From Sipunculus nudus (taxonomy: Eukaryota; Annelida; Sipuncula; Golfingiida; Sipunculidae), in contig CM049313.1 in the NCBI GenBank assembly GCA_026874595.1, forward strand, positions 69,680,659 through 69,744,658: 64,000 nucleotides of DNA. Direction: 5' to 3'. Made by a program: the position numbers and the translations under genes. Shown here piece after piece: positions 25,801 through 40,800 of the stretch (positions within the stretch are counted from its first letter, which is position 1; each line of letters starts with the position of its first letter). The notes below the pieces were generated by a model. It was not told the DNA's origin. It made no database searches and was given only the letters and a program-made list of their open reading frames with translations.

Positions 25801-28800
25801 GGATGATGTATATTGAAATTTGGATCATGACCTTTTCTATGAGAATGACCTTTTCTATGAGTGTGGTCTGATATTAATTGTTGCTGAAGATGGGGGGCCT
25901 ATTCTTAAAGGGGGGGGGGGATTAATTGTCTGGGAATACTATAGCACCTGCGGTGCCAAGAAATATCTAGTTAATTATGAATAAACTATTTTTCCCTGTA
26001 AGCATTTGAATTAAATTTCATATCCTGTATGAATATGCAAGGGTGCTGTAACTCCCATCAACCCCTTCCCCCACCCCACAGAGTCCTTGCTCTTTGGCAC
26101 TGTGAACAATAGTTCTATTGCCATTCCTAAAATTTAATAATTAAAGATAATATATACAGAGAGACTGAGACATTGTAACTCCCATCATAACCACCTCCCC
26201 CATCAATCCTCCCACCTGTTAAGTGGGGACTTTATGGCTACTGTATACATATGATAAAATAGAAAAATAGGTTTATTAAATTAATTTGATCTCATTAGAC
26301 TAATGTGTAAGCTGTTGAACTGTCAACAGCTCATCAAAAAGTAACCAATGGAAACACATGGTCGGATCTCAAAATATTATTTGCAACAATTTCTTCAATC
26401 ATATCAACCAACCATGGCCAAGAATACCTTTTTCAATCAGACTTAATCTACTTTTCATAATATTTTAGATTTTAACCTTCCAGGTGTTTAAGTACTGTTG
26501 AATGCTCGATCCCCTCTCTCTGTCTCTGTCTCTCTCTTTCTCTGTCTCTCTCTCTCTCTTTTTCCTTTTCTCTCTACATCCACCTTGCTGCCCTCACTGT
26601 TCCCTTTACCAAACCCCATACCAATGTCAGCCTCCGTAAACAAGAACAAGATGAATCAGATATATTCATACTTTAATATTTTGTATAACTATTTGTCCAT
26701 AGGTACCTTTGTACATGCCAGAAATTATGTCAATATTGTGTTATATGTAGAAATAGTCGGCATAAAAATAATGTACCTTGTCAAGACTGAAGAGATATTG
26801 TGTCATACAGTCACAAATTCATAAACCCCCAACAGCATAGTAAATCATAACATCATATCTGTCAAATTGCAATCTTGCACACTTCCATACACTATAGATC
26901 CTTCAACAAATAGCCTTATCATCATTCTACTACTGCTTATTACTGCTGTCATTGCATTCATATTTGCTCAAATATATCACAATTTTCAACCCCTCCTAAA
27001 TAAATAAAAAAATAAAGCACTATATTTTACTCTATTAATCCATCAGTCAGGTTATTTCATTAATCATTTACTTACATATTACATTACATTCCTTTATTAT
27101 AGCCAAACCTGTCCATGATATTTATAAGCTTTATCAACTCAATATAGTATCACAATGCAGAAACATTTATAGTCCAATCACGATCAGCTCAGCGCCGTGA
27201 CCCATGGGTCCCTTGTTTAGAATATTTATGACACTAAACAACCAATCAGGAGCTTAAGAGTATTGTTGTTTGAACATGTGACCCATGACTTTGATCTTTC
27301 TACATAGAGTTGATATGTTGTAAAATATAGACTGTTTACTCAGATTTTGATTTTATTGCATCACTTAAATATTTTGCCAGGTTTTGCTTGACTTTAATTA
27401 TGCTTCATTAAGCCTATGCCCCATTTCTTAATTGTGTCACAACTCAGGCTCATGCCCCGGCTTCATTTCAAGAGTTCATTGTTTTGAGAGCAAAGACTGT
27501 ATTGTAACAAACACACAAATTTCTTCTGAATCAACAATGATTACACAGCAAAGCATATCAGACTCAACTGTTTCAGCGTCCTGTCAGTACCAAAACAGCA
27601 AGAGATATGGATCTATCTGCCTATCTAGTTGTTTAACCAAAGGGTCCATAATATAAACAGTATATCCAGCTTTTCCTGATGGCTACATATAATCCAATGG
27701 TAAAAGTACACTCCAGTGTCCCCTGTATACAACTCAGTATTAGTATCAGTATTATAAGTCCCCTGTCTAGGCTTCATGAATTTCAGATGTCCTAACCCCC
27801 GTCTCGGGTTAAACAACCATAATAACTCCTTAATATATGGTTGACGAAGTAACCCTCATCTAGGGTAGCAGTGGGTAACTACATTAGTTCCCACAAAATA
27901 AGGAGCCTCTGGCCTCACTACCTCATTCCCTAACCATGAGAACAAGACTCAAATATTATGCAGTATACATTCCTAAGTCATCACTGCATTTGAGTGTTTC
28001 ATGACATGTGACTTTAAACAGTTTAACTCATTGACCAGTGAACAAGATGTGTGCTCTGTGGCTTCTTTCTTGAAGCTTTCTTTTGTCCTGCTGATGTAAA
28101 CAAAGCTCTTTCAAGGTGACTTTGATTTATATATATCCCCTGTATTACCTTAAAATATCATCTGTAATCTAAGCAGTAACTAAAGACTTTATATAGTGAA
28201 TGGTTTTTTATAGTCCCATTCTAGATTTTCAGTGGTAAACATAAATGTACTAAATACTCCTTGTCTATAGCTATGACGTCACATGTAAACAAATGGTTAC
28301 CCTTTAGTGATAGTGAATCTGTTTAAGCCAGTATCCATCAATACATCAGCATTCATGTAACATTATATAAGTGATGTTTATAAAATAAACATATATATGA
28401 TATTATATTAGTGATGTTTATAAAATGAACATATTGCATATGAAACATTGGTCTTGGGTTTTATTTAACCATCATTTAATATTGGTATTTGTGCCATTTG
28501 GAATTAATCTGTCAGATTATGAAAATATTGCCAAATTTTAATGGGCTTCCTACTGTGGAATAGACTTTAGTCAGCTATTATTGCACAGCAGGGTATGAAC
28601 ACCAGTTACACTGAACTTTGACTATACTTTTGAGGATCTTTAAATTTAACAGTATTTAAATTGTGTATTTTGCTAAAAAAATGCTGTGTATTGGCCACAG
28701 AATTATAGTAATCTCATGTAATTTTATTGGTTAACATGTCAACTGTAGAAAATGAATCAGATAAAGATATTCTTTTTGCATTTAAGATGCTTTAGTCAAA

Positions 28801-31800
28801 ATCAACAGCATCAGTGTTACCATAGATACCATAAACAAGTTTTACACAATTTTTACATTAAATGTCTCCCTTTACAAATTTTGTATCAAAAGAGGATTAT
28901 AACAATGCTTTTCCTTATCAGATTGTTCTTTTTCTGTAAATTTATGCATGTGTTCATCTTTTGTCATTTTTGCTATCTGATTTGCATGAATCAGTTTCAC
29001 ATTCAATTTCTCTTGTTCTGTTTACATTTCTTTAAAATTTAAATGAACAAACCTATTGGTTACAATTTCAAAGATATTCAACTTACAATTCAGAGTAAAG
29101 GTCATATTCTGGCTCATATAATTTTCGTACACCTGTCTAACGATTCCAACATACAAATACAGTGTCAAAATATATTTGTATTATAGAACATGTCCATATG
29201 CACACATATTTTCTTATTTGGATCATATTCTAAACATTTAAATGGCCCACATTGTAATTTGAAGTACATTTGATAAAAAATGTTCTATTGAGTACAGTTT
29301 GAACTGTATTCTTATTGTGAACATGGTGAACAATTACTGCAGCAGGCCAGGCAGAAGTGGAAGAGATGGGATGTAAAGAAGAGACAGCTACACAGTCTGA
29401 TAGCACCAGTATTAGTGAAGGTACCACAAATATATTAGTATTACAGTGTGTTTTTCTCTTGTTCTAATACAGTTTAACAGTGTTACAGAGGACTCTAGCA
29501 GTCTTGTAGTGATGTGTTATTGTACAGTTTTATGGCATGCTTTTTGTACAGTTTCTCATACAGTGTGGCATATGCTGATTCAGTTAACAGTATAATGTTA
29601 TAGAAAGTGTTACACTCAGTACACAGTTACATGTACATGGTGCTATAACAATATGTTACAGAGAAAGTTTCATTCATTACAGACCTATTTTTACACAGTG
29701 GTGTTACAGTGTGGCATTTAATATTGATCATAGAAACATTTTTCTATGGTAATATACTATATATTAAGGGGGGGGGGGCAAACTTTTCTCTGTGAAAGTC
29801 ACATGGAACATCTTTAAGGTCTCTCTCAGACCACATTATACAAAAAGCCAAATTTACCAAATAAAAGGAGTTTCCAGCCCACAAAAATACATTTATTTTT
29901 CAATAGCATCAGTTGTTAGCTATATAGGATTGTAATATTTATCAATTAAATGACTTCCAAAATAATACCCTTTCCATCACTATTACTGGTATCCATTTCT
30001 GGTTACAACAAGACTACAAATCTTATATTCAGTCACATTAAGCTAGAATATCAGGGAAGGCATAGATTGATAAGAATGTTTGCTGGCCATACAAAGGGAC
30101 CACACGGGTGGCATTATGCCCTTATATGAGTACATAGAAAAGAATTCATGGGTATCATTTGCATACTATAATTAAACAAAGGTATATAATAAAACCACCT
30201 GTAAATTAGACCACATTTGCCCTTCCCACAAGTGGTCATAATACACAGGATTCACTGTATATTTGACTTTTATAACTGTAAAATGTCACTGCTTTTGCTG
30301 TGATCACCAGAATCTTTATAACCTTTATAATCTTATATAATCTTTGAACTGCTCTTTTATTTGTCACTCTGCATACTGCACATTCACCATTACTTTTATA
30401 TATTCACAGACAAAAACTGTGAATGCATGCTTTCTGCATCACTTTTGGAAATGACTAATACCTGATTCTTATAACTCCTTATAAAACCTAGTGGTGTTAA
30501 TTTTCTTGCTTTCAATTAAGATTATATAACTGTTTTAATCATTGTGTTGATACCTTTTCTACAGTGAGATAGCATTGAAAAAGAATAAACGATTGAGTGT
30601 CATCTGGCCAGACCATTGCCCAATAATCAGGTTTTTGACATGAAAATGCATTTGTTCACACCTGTGTTCTTGTTTGTGTAGAACATGAAAGAAGACTACT
30701 TGTATATTTAGACTTGTGTTTGAAATATTAATTGTCCACTGCTTCCTTGGAAGGAACAGGGGACATTGATTTGGGTTTTGTCTGTCTGTCCCTCTGTCTA
30801 TAGCTGTCTGCCTGTCCATCAGGTTTTCATTTCCGTGCAATTATTTTCCTAAATTTTATCCGATTTCATTCAAATTTGGGTCAGTGATTGCTCTCCTGCT
30901 TACCTTGGGAGGGATTGGTTTTGGAGTGTCTGTCTCACAAGATAACTAGAATACGGGTAGTCGACAAGCGACTACGTGTATCAGCCTAAATCAGAGTGGA
31001 ACGGGTGAAGTGAGGCATGGATTGAGTGGCAAGGGGAAATGGAGTGTTGCATATTAGCATGGATGTCTGCAGCCAAATTGTGTATGTAGGTTGCCCCCCC
31101 TACCACAAAATCCAGAAAGCCGTCCAAGTTGTATACATATGCAAAATTTAAGGCAGATAAGTCAAACCACTACATGTATATAAGTGATTTTAGCCCGTGG
31201 CAGATAAACAGATGGACGCGGAGCAAAAATGGTTGCAGGTGATGCCACCAGTTTTGCGTATGATAAAGAGCTATGTGAGAACTATACACATGCAAAACTT
31301 TGGCCCAATCGGTCAAACGGTTCCCAAGATATGAGCTTGGATGTCTGCTGCATAAACTAGAATGCAGGTGGCGCCACCTGTCATAAAATTAAGAGAGCTG
31401 TTGGGGATGTATAAACCTGCAAAATTTTAGGCAGATATGTCAAACCACTGCCGAGATATGAGTGATTTTATCCCATGGCAGACAAACAGACAGGAGCTGT
31501 GCAAAAATGGCTGCAGGTGGCGCCACCAGTTTTGCATATGATGAAGAGCTATGTGAGATCTATACACATGCAAAATTTTGGCCCAATCGGTCAAACGGTT
31601 CCCGAGATATGAGCTTGGACGTCTGCAGCATAAACGTGAATGTAGGTGGCGCCACCTGTCATAAAATCAGATAAGCTATCCAAGATGTATACGCATGCCG
31701 AATTTCAGGTGAATTAGTCAAGTCACTGCAGAGATATGAGTGATTTTAACCCAAGGCAGACGAACAGATGGACACTGTGCAAACATGGTTGCAGGTGGCG

Positions 31801-34800
31801 CCACCATTTTTTGTGTATGTTATAAAGCTCTCCAAGGGCTACATTTGTGCAAAAAAATTTTCCTGATCGGTCAAACGGTTCCCGAGATATGTGGGTTTAT
31901 GTGTGGAAACAGACGCACAAACGGACGCAGAGTGCAGAGGAAAGGTCAGAGGTCAAAACAAAATCGGGGCGCAGCAGTTCACATGTGACCCGAACATAAT
32001 CCCGGGTTTCGTAAAATTCCGCCCAGCGGTTACAGAGGAGTTCTCCGGACACCTACACGGCGGCGGCATGCAGCTGAAAACATAGTATCCGCAAAACTCT
32101 GTTTTGGCGGATACAATAATACAATATGATATTTCATTTTCTTATATGATGAATCAGCACATTAAGTTACACTAATCGCTAACAGGTGTTGCTAGCGCTG
32201 GACATAAAATACTTTAATTTTTTTTCAGTAACTTCCAGGTGCTGCCATCTTTTGAGTGTGGTTAAAACTATTTGTACTAAGTCATCACACTCTTTAAAAT
32301 TATCCTGGACTTGAAGGTGGAAGCGGAGGACATAAATTCATGTATGTGTACATACATTGATACATATGTGATGCATTACAGACATCAAATTAGATGTGCC
32401 AGACCATGTTCCTTTCATCTATTCATAATGTTTGTGACCTTGACCTTTTTTATGTCAGAGCTTGACCTAGACCTTCCTGTGGGGTCCAGCCTGATGGAGG
32501 TTCTGTTGAACTGTGTGCACAAGGAGCAGGGATGGTGGCTGCTGTGTGGACAGAGCTTAATGTGTCATAACCCGATACTGGCTGTACTAGGGGCCTGCTG
32601 CCAGGTGAGTGTGCTGTTTTTATCACTGTGGGCAAAGAATGCATATATCTGTATTATAATTGATGGTGGTGCCACTCCATTATTCTCAAGGAATTCCTCT
32701 TCTTGACATGCCTTGGAAATGTCCATTTTTGGTTTTGACTTTGGGAATGGAGCCAAGTGTCCCCCCAGTGGACCTCTATCTATGTATTCACATAATATTT
32801 GAGAAATTTAATATTAATTCGTGTAGTTGCTATCACAGATCCATATATCAGAAACTACACATAACATGTATATCACAATTTGGCTGATTATAAATAATGT
32901 GGTGAGTTACTGTTTCTTTACTGTATGTAAGTTCCCACTTTTGAAAAAAATATTAAATACTGTAGATCCCCTTTTTATCACCGTGGCCATAAAAAGAAAC
33001 TTAATGGTTTCATATTTGAATCCTGTTCTATCTTTTTTTAGGACGCTGACATGATCCACTGCCTGTGTTCCTGGTTGCTGGCTAATTTACATGAGACTGC
33101 AGCAGTGCTTCCCTCTACCCCTCCAGTGTTCTCAGCATCAGAGCTTCACCATTTGATCACCAGATGTCTCCAGCAGGCTGACATCCATCTTGTCCTCATG
33201 GGGTTCAAACTGTTTATTCCAGTAAGAATTGTTTATATTCTGCAGGGCTTAAATCACAACAGTAAAGTCAGATTTGAAATTAAGAAATTTACTAGGAAAT
33301 ATACTTTTAATCTTACCTCTTGCTTAATCTAGTTGTAATTTGGTGCTTTTCATGATAGTATTTTGGGTGATCTTCAAACAAAATTTCCTATTGAAATTCA
33401 CCAATTGGTAAATTGATCACCCATTCCTTTTTAGCAAAAATAGATGAAAAATGTTATTTTTATGATAACTTTTATTATTATTATCATTATTCAATAAAAG
33501 TGCACCTGCCTTAGGAAAATTTATCCAGCTACTGTGCTAAGCCTGGATCCCTGGTTTTCAGCTTTTGGCAGGTAGTCACATCTGGTGGGGGCACAGGTGA
33601 CACAAAGGTCAGGTAATTCAAAAATAATTATGTTAATCCCTGTTTAGCCCTCTGTTGAAGCCCCATTTTGCTATAACCCTTGCAGCTCCAGTCATATGGT
33701 GTGTGCATTTATATTTCAGGTAAAATAGAAACATGCAGGGTGTATTCCCCAACTGAAACCACCATAAACCAAGATATTTAAGAAAAATATTTTGGATAGA
33801 AAAATGTAAATGGTCTCTCCACATCCCTAGGATGGCTATGGTATGCCCCATTAAGTTGGCCACTTTTATCATTTGTCATTATCTTTACACGTGAGACTTT
33901 CATCTGCACTATCATTATAATATATATCACTGAGGTTGTCATACATAAACAGCATACTAAACAGAGTCAGCTGTTGATTATTTATACTGTTTACATGATA
34001 CCTGCCAGTATTTACCATGGCTTACTGCTTTATATGCTGAATTTGTAGAACCAGCTACTGGTGCCATTTCTTGAGTGCTGTAACTGTCTGGACAAGCAAG
34101 ACCCTGCAGACATAGCCCGCAGTCACCTGGAGAACTTTAAATCACTATGGCAACAGGTACACAAATCCAAGGAGTTAACTTGTGAACTTTAAATCACTAT
34201 GGCAACAGGTATTGATGTGGATCTGATAATTTAAACAGTGTAGCATGCCCGTAAAGTGCTTTTAATATAACAGTTAATTAAAAGGTTTATAAGATATTCA
34301 GTTTTTAGCCCTCAGCCCCTAGGCTGATGGGCTATTGTCATCACCCAAGCTGTCCGTCCGTCCATCCGTCCGTCCAGCGTCCGTTAACTTTTACCTTGTG
34401 AGCGGGATATCTTGAAAAGGATTCACCGTCAGAATTTTATTTCCTCGGTAAAGATGTATATCGACAAAATCTCGGTCAAGTTCAAAGATGGGTGACCTTG
34501 ACCTATTTTTCTACATTTTAGAGCTGATTATAGAAAAACACTTAGATGCTTATTACTCAGGAACCATTTGGTGGATTTTCACAAAACTTACTATGATTAT
34601 TAGGACTGATGGTCTGTACCTGCTTCACAAGTTTGGTGGCGCCACCTACGATTTCTGATTTTTAATGAATTTTTAATCGGATTTTTCAACTTTGGCTTTG
34701 TGAGCGGGATATCTCTAAAAGGATTCACTGTAGGAATTTTATTTTTTCGGTGAAGATGTATATTGACAAAATCTCGGTCAAGTTAGAAGATGGGTGACCT

Positions 34801-37800
34801 TGACCTATTTTTCTACGTTTTAGAGCTGATTATAGAAAAAACATTTAGAAGCTTATTTCTCAGAAACCATTGGGTGGATTTTCACAATTTTTACTATGAT
34901 CATAGGGACTGATGGTCTGTAACTGCTGCACAAGTTTGGGGGCGCAACCTGCAATTTCTGATTTTTAATGAATTTTTCTTGGATTTTTCAACTTTGGCCT
35001 TGTGAGCGGGATATCTCTAAAAGGATTCACAAGAGGAATTTTATTTCTTTGGTGAAGACGTATATCTACAAAATCTCAGTCAAGTTCGAAGATGGGTGAC
35101 CTTGACCTACTTTTCAAGGTCACAGAGCTTATAATAGAATAAAACTTAGAAGCTTATTTTTCAGTAAGCATTTGGTGGATTGTTATGAATCATGGTACAT
35201 ACCTCTGCATTAAAATTTATAACTGAGACATGTACAGATATACATCCATGTGAGAACAGATATTTAGTACTTGTTACTGTTACTACCTCTAAACACTTTT
35301 GTTTTGGCTGAGGGCTTTTGTCAGCTTCTGCTGATATTCTAGTTTGTCCCTGGCATGGCCAAAGCCAAGGCATTAGGGTTACATAACTTGAAAACAAATT
35401 GACATACAATCACCATAATACATGGAGAACTAATTTAAATCCAAATATGGATGACCTTGACACATTTGTCAAGGTCACAGAGGCGACCTTGCTAAAATGA
35501 TGTCAGCACAATAAGGGTTTGAGTCACAGTCATCATCCTCACACCATTGATACATATCATGAAAGGCATGTCAAGTTTGAAATTGGATGACCTTGCCTAT
35601 CAGATGCTGTCACTCTTGTTCTGGTCAATTTGTTTTCACAACTCAAGAGGAAATAAATTTATTGTCCCGCCCCCCCCCTCCCCTTTCCTTGGAACAGGAG
35701 ACATTGTTTTGTGTTAGTCTGTCTGTTTGTCCATATCTCCTTCTGTCCATCCATCAGGTTTTCTTTTCTGTATGATAACTTTCCTAAATATTATCTGATT
35801 TCATTCAAATTTGATTCACTGATTGCTCTCATGCATAACTTAGTTGGGATTGGTTTTGGAGTGTCTGTCTGAAAATTTATTCTTACTAGCTCCAAAATAA
35901 AAATAAAATTTGTTCCCAATTCACAACCAAAAATTATGACATTTGGAGACGTTTTAAGGGGACAACAAAAACTAAAACACAGTCACTAAGACATGTGGAG
36001 ACATCTTCATGTGAAAATAAAAACTAAAACATATTGATAGGGCAAGAATTAAGGACAACAAGAGGCAGAAGTGGGCCACATAAATTCAAAAAAATTTGCT
36101 TGTGATGCTTTCCATCACTGTTTCATCCATGTATCAATACAAGGACAAATGACAATAGTGAGACAATAATTGACTTACTATCATGATGTCTCAGTGCATC
36201 ATTGTATCATTACAAACCTACTAAATAGTGATTGCATTGGATTGTCGGGTTACAGAATTCAGTTTATTTTAACATTTGTGATTCTAATCCTATAATGGGT
36301 ACAATAAGATATTATATGACAGATTACTCTTTTTATTCACTGGATTTGCCAGTTAAGTAACTAATATTCTGTATTTTTATACATATGCACAGCAGAGTGC
36401 CAGTGACATTAAAGAAGAGTTCGAGGAGGGAGAAGAGTGCACAGGATTGAATGGAGAGTGGGTTCAGGCAGTAGTTAGAGATGTATTGACACAGCTGTTG
36501 ACACAGCCTCGTTCCTACACCTGTGTCAGCCAGCTGTTACAGCTGCTCCACATCACTGACATGACACAGCTGCTCCACAAACCAGGTCAGTGCTCATTGG
36601 TGAAAAAAAGTCATCAAATTTTATAATAAGTAAAGTATAAATTTTTGTAAACATAATATGTACTTCATATGTCAGATAAGAGTAAAATAACTTGCGATAT
36701 TTTTTGGTGCTTTTTGCCTATTTACCATTAATGTAGGAACTTCTAAGATCTAAGTTAAAGAAAGAACTTCATGGTCTGAATAGGGTTATTGCTCTATAAT
36801 AGTCCTGGTTAAGAAATCTTACTTTTCCTTATCAAATCAAATTTAGAAGGGACAGTTGAGTTTATTTTAAGAGCAAACCATAGATTTTAGATCATACAAT
36901 TGTATGTAATGGTTTATATGTGATTGCAGATTTTAGCCAGCTGCACCAGCTGCATGAGATAGGTTATGCCTGTGATATCCAGCTGAACTACAGTGAGATG
37001 TTACAAGGAGGAGAAGCCCTGGTCACAGCCTGTCAGGCAGTGCTGCAGACACTACAGGAGGCAAGACAGTTCAGAGAAGCTAGGTTGTTTGCCGAGGTGG
37101 CAGGAATCCCAAGTGCTCACATCACATTCGCTGAGGTATATCAAGAGCTCAGTTTATATTCATTAATCTAACATATTGAGTAAAACCTTGGTGTGTCAAA
37201 ACTGAAGGGACTTAACTTTGCTTCAACTTATAAAAGTTTCAACATAAGTGGGTTTCATATGGTAATGATTTAACTTCAGACTTTGAGCAGTCCAAAACCA
37301 TATTCAGTTGTAAACCATACATGACTTATTTTAATAACCATATGGCTGTAATATGTGTTATCCGCGTAAAATACCTATTTACATTTATGATAATTTGCCT
37401 ACTAAACTGTAGAAGAGCCTTGTTATAGGTGTTGGACCCAAGTGTACAGGCACATGGGGTCTTTAAAGGGGCCTAATCACTGTATAGCATGTTGAATAAA
37501 CACAAAAAATAGCATTATGCTCTTTAATATTAATAGGTAAATGCAAAATATAGCCCTGAAACTGTTGGCTTACTCCTGTACAAGAGTGTTTGAAAGTGGA
37601 CCAGTACACAGGTGTCAACATTAACACAGCTCGTGGGATTTTGTGCATTGCCTGCCGAAACACCTGTCAATCAGGAGTGCCCTGATTTGGCCCATGAAAT
37701 ATGTAAAACATGTTCCACCAGGTTGAAACATTGCGTGTTATGGTGACTGAGGGACCTGATACACTGGGTCTCACTGTGCTGAGTGTGTCTCTTCACATAT

Positions 37801-40800
37801 CTGTTGTGAAAGGGTCTTCAATGAATGTGCATTCAGCCAATGGACCTAAATGTCCATCCAGCAGATATATATATCAGAGGACATGAAGGACCATGTATTA
37901 ACTAGTTTGGACTATACCTGGTTTGGGATCTGTTGTGCATGCGCGAAATCAGACCTCCATTCACACGGGCTTGTTAAAGTAAACAGAAACACACTGACTA
38001 TGTTTGTCAACAATCAGAAACATTACAAGGTGTTTAACAGCCATATGAGAGGTACTGAGACTGTATGCTCGGTTGTTTTTCCTGGGAAACTTTTGTATAA
38101 AGCAAATCTGAACTGATAGTGTGAAAGAATAGGCATAATATTGCTCCTGATTATGTCCCTTTAAAACTTTAGGGCTGAAAGGAGTACTCAGGTTCAAGTA
38201 TTTCTAACTGACTTCTCTTGTCTAGAATCATTTCTCAAGTCTTCATGTAGACCTGCAGTTTGAGATATTTAAGCCATTATTCATGCATTTTTAATTTTGC
38301 CTTTAAATCTCATTTGTTTATTACAAAAAAAATTAAGGTGTTCTTCACATCAAAGTTCAGGCACAATGTCATATGCATCACTAGATTAAATGGAAACCTT
38401 TTATGCAAGTGAAAAAGATGTTAAATTTCCAATTTTATGATCATATTACTTGAAGTAATGGTAAAAAGTACTCAAGTCCTAGTTGAGTAATGCTGGAGCC
38501 CAAATTTTCTACCCATTTCAGCAATGTGTATCATTATAAGATCCTTTCCCAGGTGTAGTGGCCTAAGTACAGGTTGAAAATTTGAAATCCTTGCAACAGG
38601 TGTGAGACCACTTCAGATATAAGACTTATATAACAGGTATAGAGGTGTGTTATTTTGTTTCAGATTGACCATGATGCTGCTGGTGTCCAACAGCACCCTG
38701 TGTCAGCACATCTTACTTTTTGGCAGAGGGCTCAGGAGAAATTACGGAGATATAGAGTAGACCCACAGCTTGTAGTCGCTTTCTTTAAGGTATACTTCCT
38801 AGGAAAACTTCTTGTTATCAGCTGTCATGTAAAAGTGTAGTCACAACTTTGTTTTGTATTATACACATGACAGCTGTTCCATGTACATCAGGAATAACTG
38901 ATGAATTGTTTAAAATGTGAAATTCAGCTTTATGAAGGGCTGAATAGAGTTCAGGAGTAATTCAGACCAAGTACAGGTGTCCTAATTTTGGACTTGGTTA
39001 CTGATGCAGAGCAGAAAAAAATTTTTTCTTACCTGTATAACAAAGTGGCAAATACCAGGTTTTATGGAATACAATTGAAACTTCCAATGAATCCTGTCTG
39101 AACAATAACTCAAAAATATTTCTTGGATCTTTACCTAAATTGACATGTGCATAGAGATGGGTGAGAGGATGAACCCTATTAAAAAACAATATTTCCACCA
39201 ATATCTGATTTTTTTTCAAGACTGGTGAACTTGACCATTGTTTTCAAGGTCAAACTTGAAGAACCGTAGGTTTTTGTGATCTCCATAACTTTTGAATAAC
39301 TGCTATTCTTTTTTTCAAATTTGATTTGTCTCCACCAAGATGTCAGACAAGTTCAAAAATTTGTGACCTTGACCCTGGTGGCCTTTGCCTTGTCAAGTGT
39401 CCATATGTGCTTCTGAAGAAGGGGGCCTATTTAGAAGGGGTATGCCTTAATTGTCTTGGAAAACTACAGCATCAAATTTTTATATTTTCACGTTAAATAT
39501 TCCAGTATAGGATGTTGTGAATTTTATTAGTACTCTAGACTGAGTAAGGTAATACTTGTTAAGTAATCAAGTCCAAAATTTGCTACTCATATGTGATGCA
39601 GCATAAATAGCTTTATTCTGTAATAGGTACATAATTTTCTGCTGCAAAATGCAATATCATTATAACCTGTAATCATCTTTAAACAGGATAAAGCTGGCAA
39701 TAGCTCTTCACCGTTAGAAGCTGCATGCCTGTACAAGCTGGCATATCAGTGGCTGAACAGCCAGCCAGACAGAGAGGCTGACAGACTGGAACTTTATGTC
39801 AGAATGTGGTGCAGTCGAGTACAGGCCCACCTACAGAACCAACAGGTTAGTGTGGACACCTGGAAAAGTGTTTCATCAGAAAATCCGTAACAAGAAAACC
39901 AGAAGTTTCAGAACAAAACCAGAAAAATTGATAGAATCAACAATAACTATTGTGATACTGGAGAATTATCCATTCTAGCTTTGGGACTACTGTAAAATCT
40001 TTGAAATTTCGTAACTCGATGAATTTCGTACACGGTCTTTCTTCAGTAACCATAATTATTAAAATGACATGTTAAATTTCGAACTGCCGATGGTCTGTTA
40101 CGCCACATTTGACGTTAGCAGGACTGCCTTGAATGTAACACTGACGTAACCTCAGCCTGTTATCTGGTTTTGAACAAGCCTAGCGGTCCGATCGATGTGA
40201 TTGCCATGCTATTGACAATTAATATGAATTATATCTACATCATATAGAAAGAAATTTGACTGAAAACTAAGATTTTTGTTTCAGCGACAATACAAAAACT
40301 TAAAATATCTCAAATGTGAGTTGCTTAATTGTCCGGGATGCGAGCGACACGCCGTGAATAACTGACAGAGGTCCATGAAGTTTGACGGAGGTTGGAAATT
40401 GGATAGTCTGGATTTACTCCGTAAATGATCTCAAGACCACTAGCTTTACATGCACCGTAAAGGGGGATATCCGTGTGTAAGCCAGGTTCAAATTGGTCTC
40501 TTTCAAGCAAGCTCGGATGTCCGGTGTATGTATTGCCAATGTTAATCAGTTTGAAAATTAATGCTTATTTCCATTAAAACATTTAAAATAAATATCTTGA
40601 ATGTCACATCAGAAAGACTCAGTTTCGAGTACCCGGGCTCCGTATCGCCCCACAAACAAGTCACACGAGATCAAACGGTACATCAAAGCGCTGGCAGACG
40701 TTCATGAAGTTTAACGGAGGTTGGATATTTGATATTGGATAATCAGGATCGATGAACTCTTCAAGTGATCTAAAGACCTCTAGCTTTTTGTGCACTATTA

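Noticed and set aside
24357-25970. Family D considered as a satellite array rather than a transposon
   Set aside because: It has defined, non-repeating ends shared with D2 and an empty-site relative at 23075-23450.
28752-29042. 96-residue open frame rich in Phe, Cys and His
   Set aside because: AT-rich intron sequence without splice context or domain; composition explains it.
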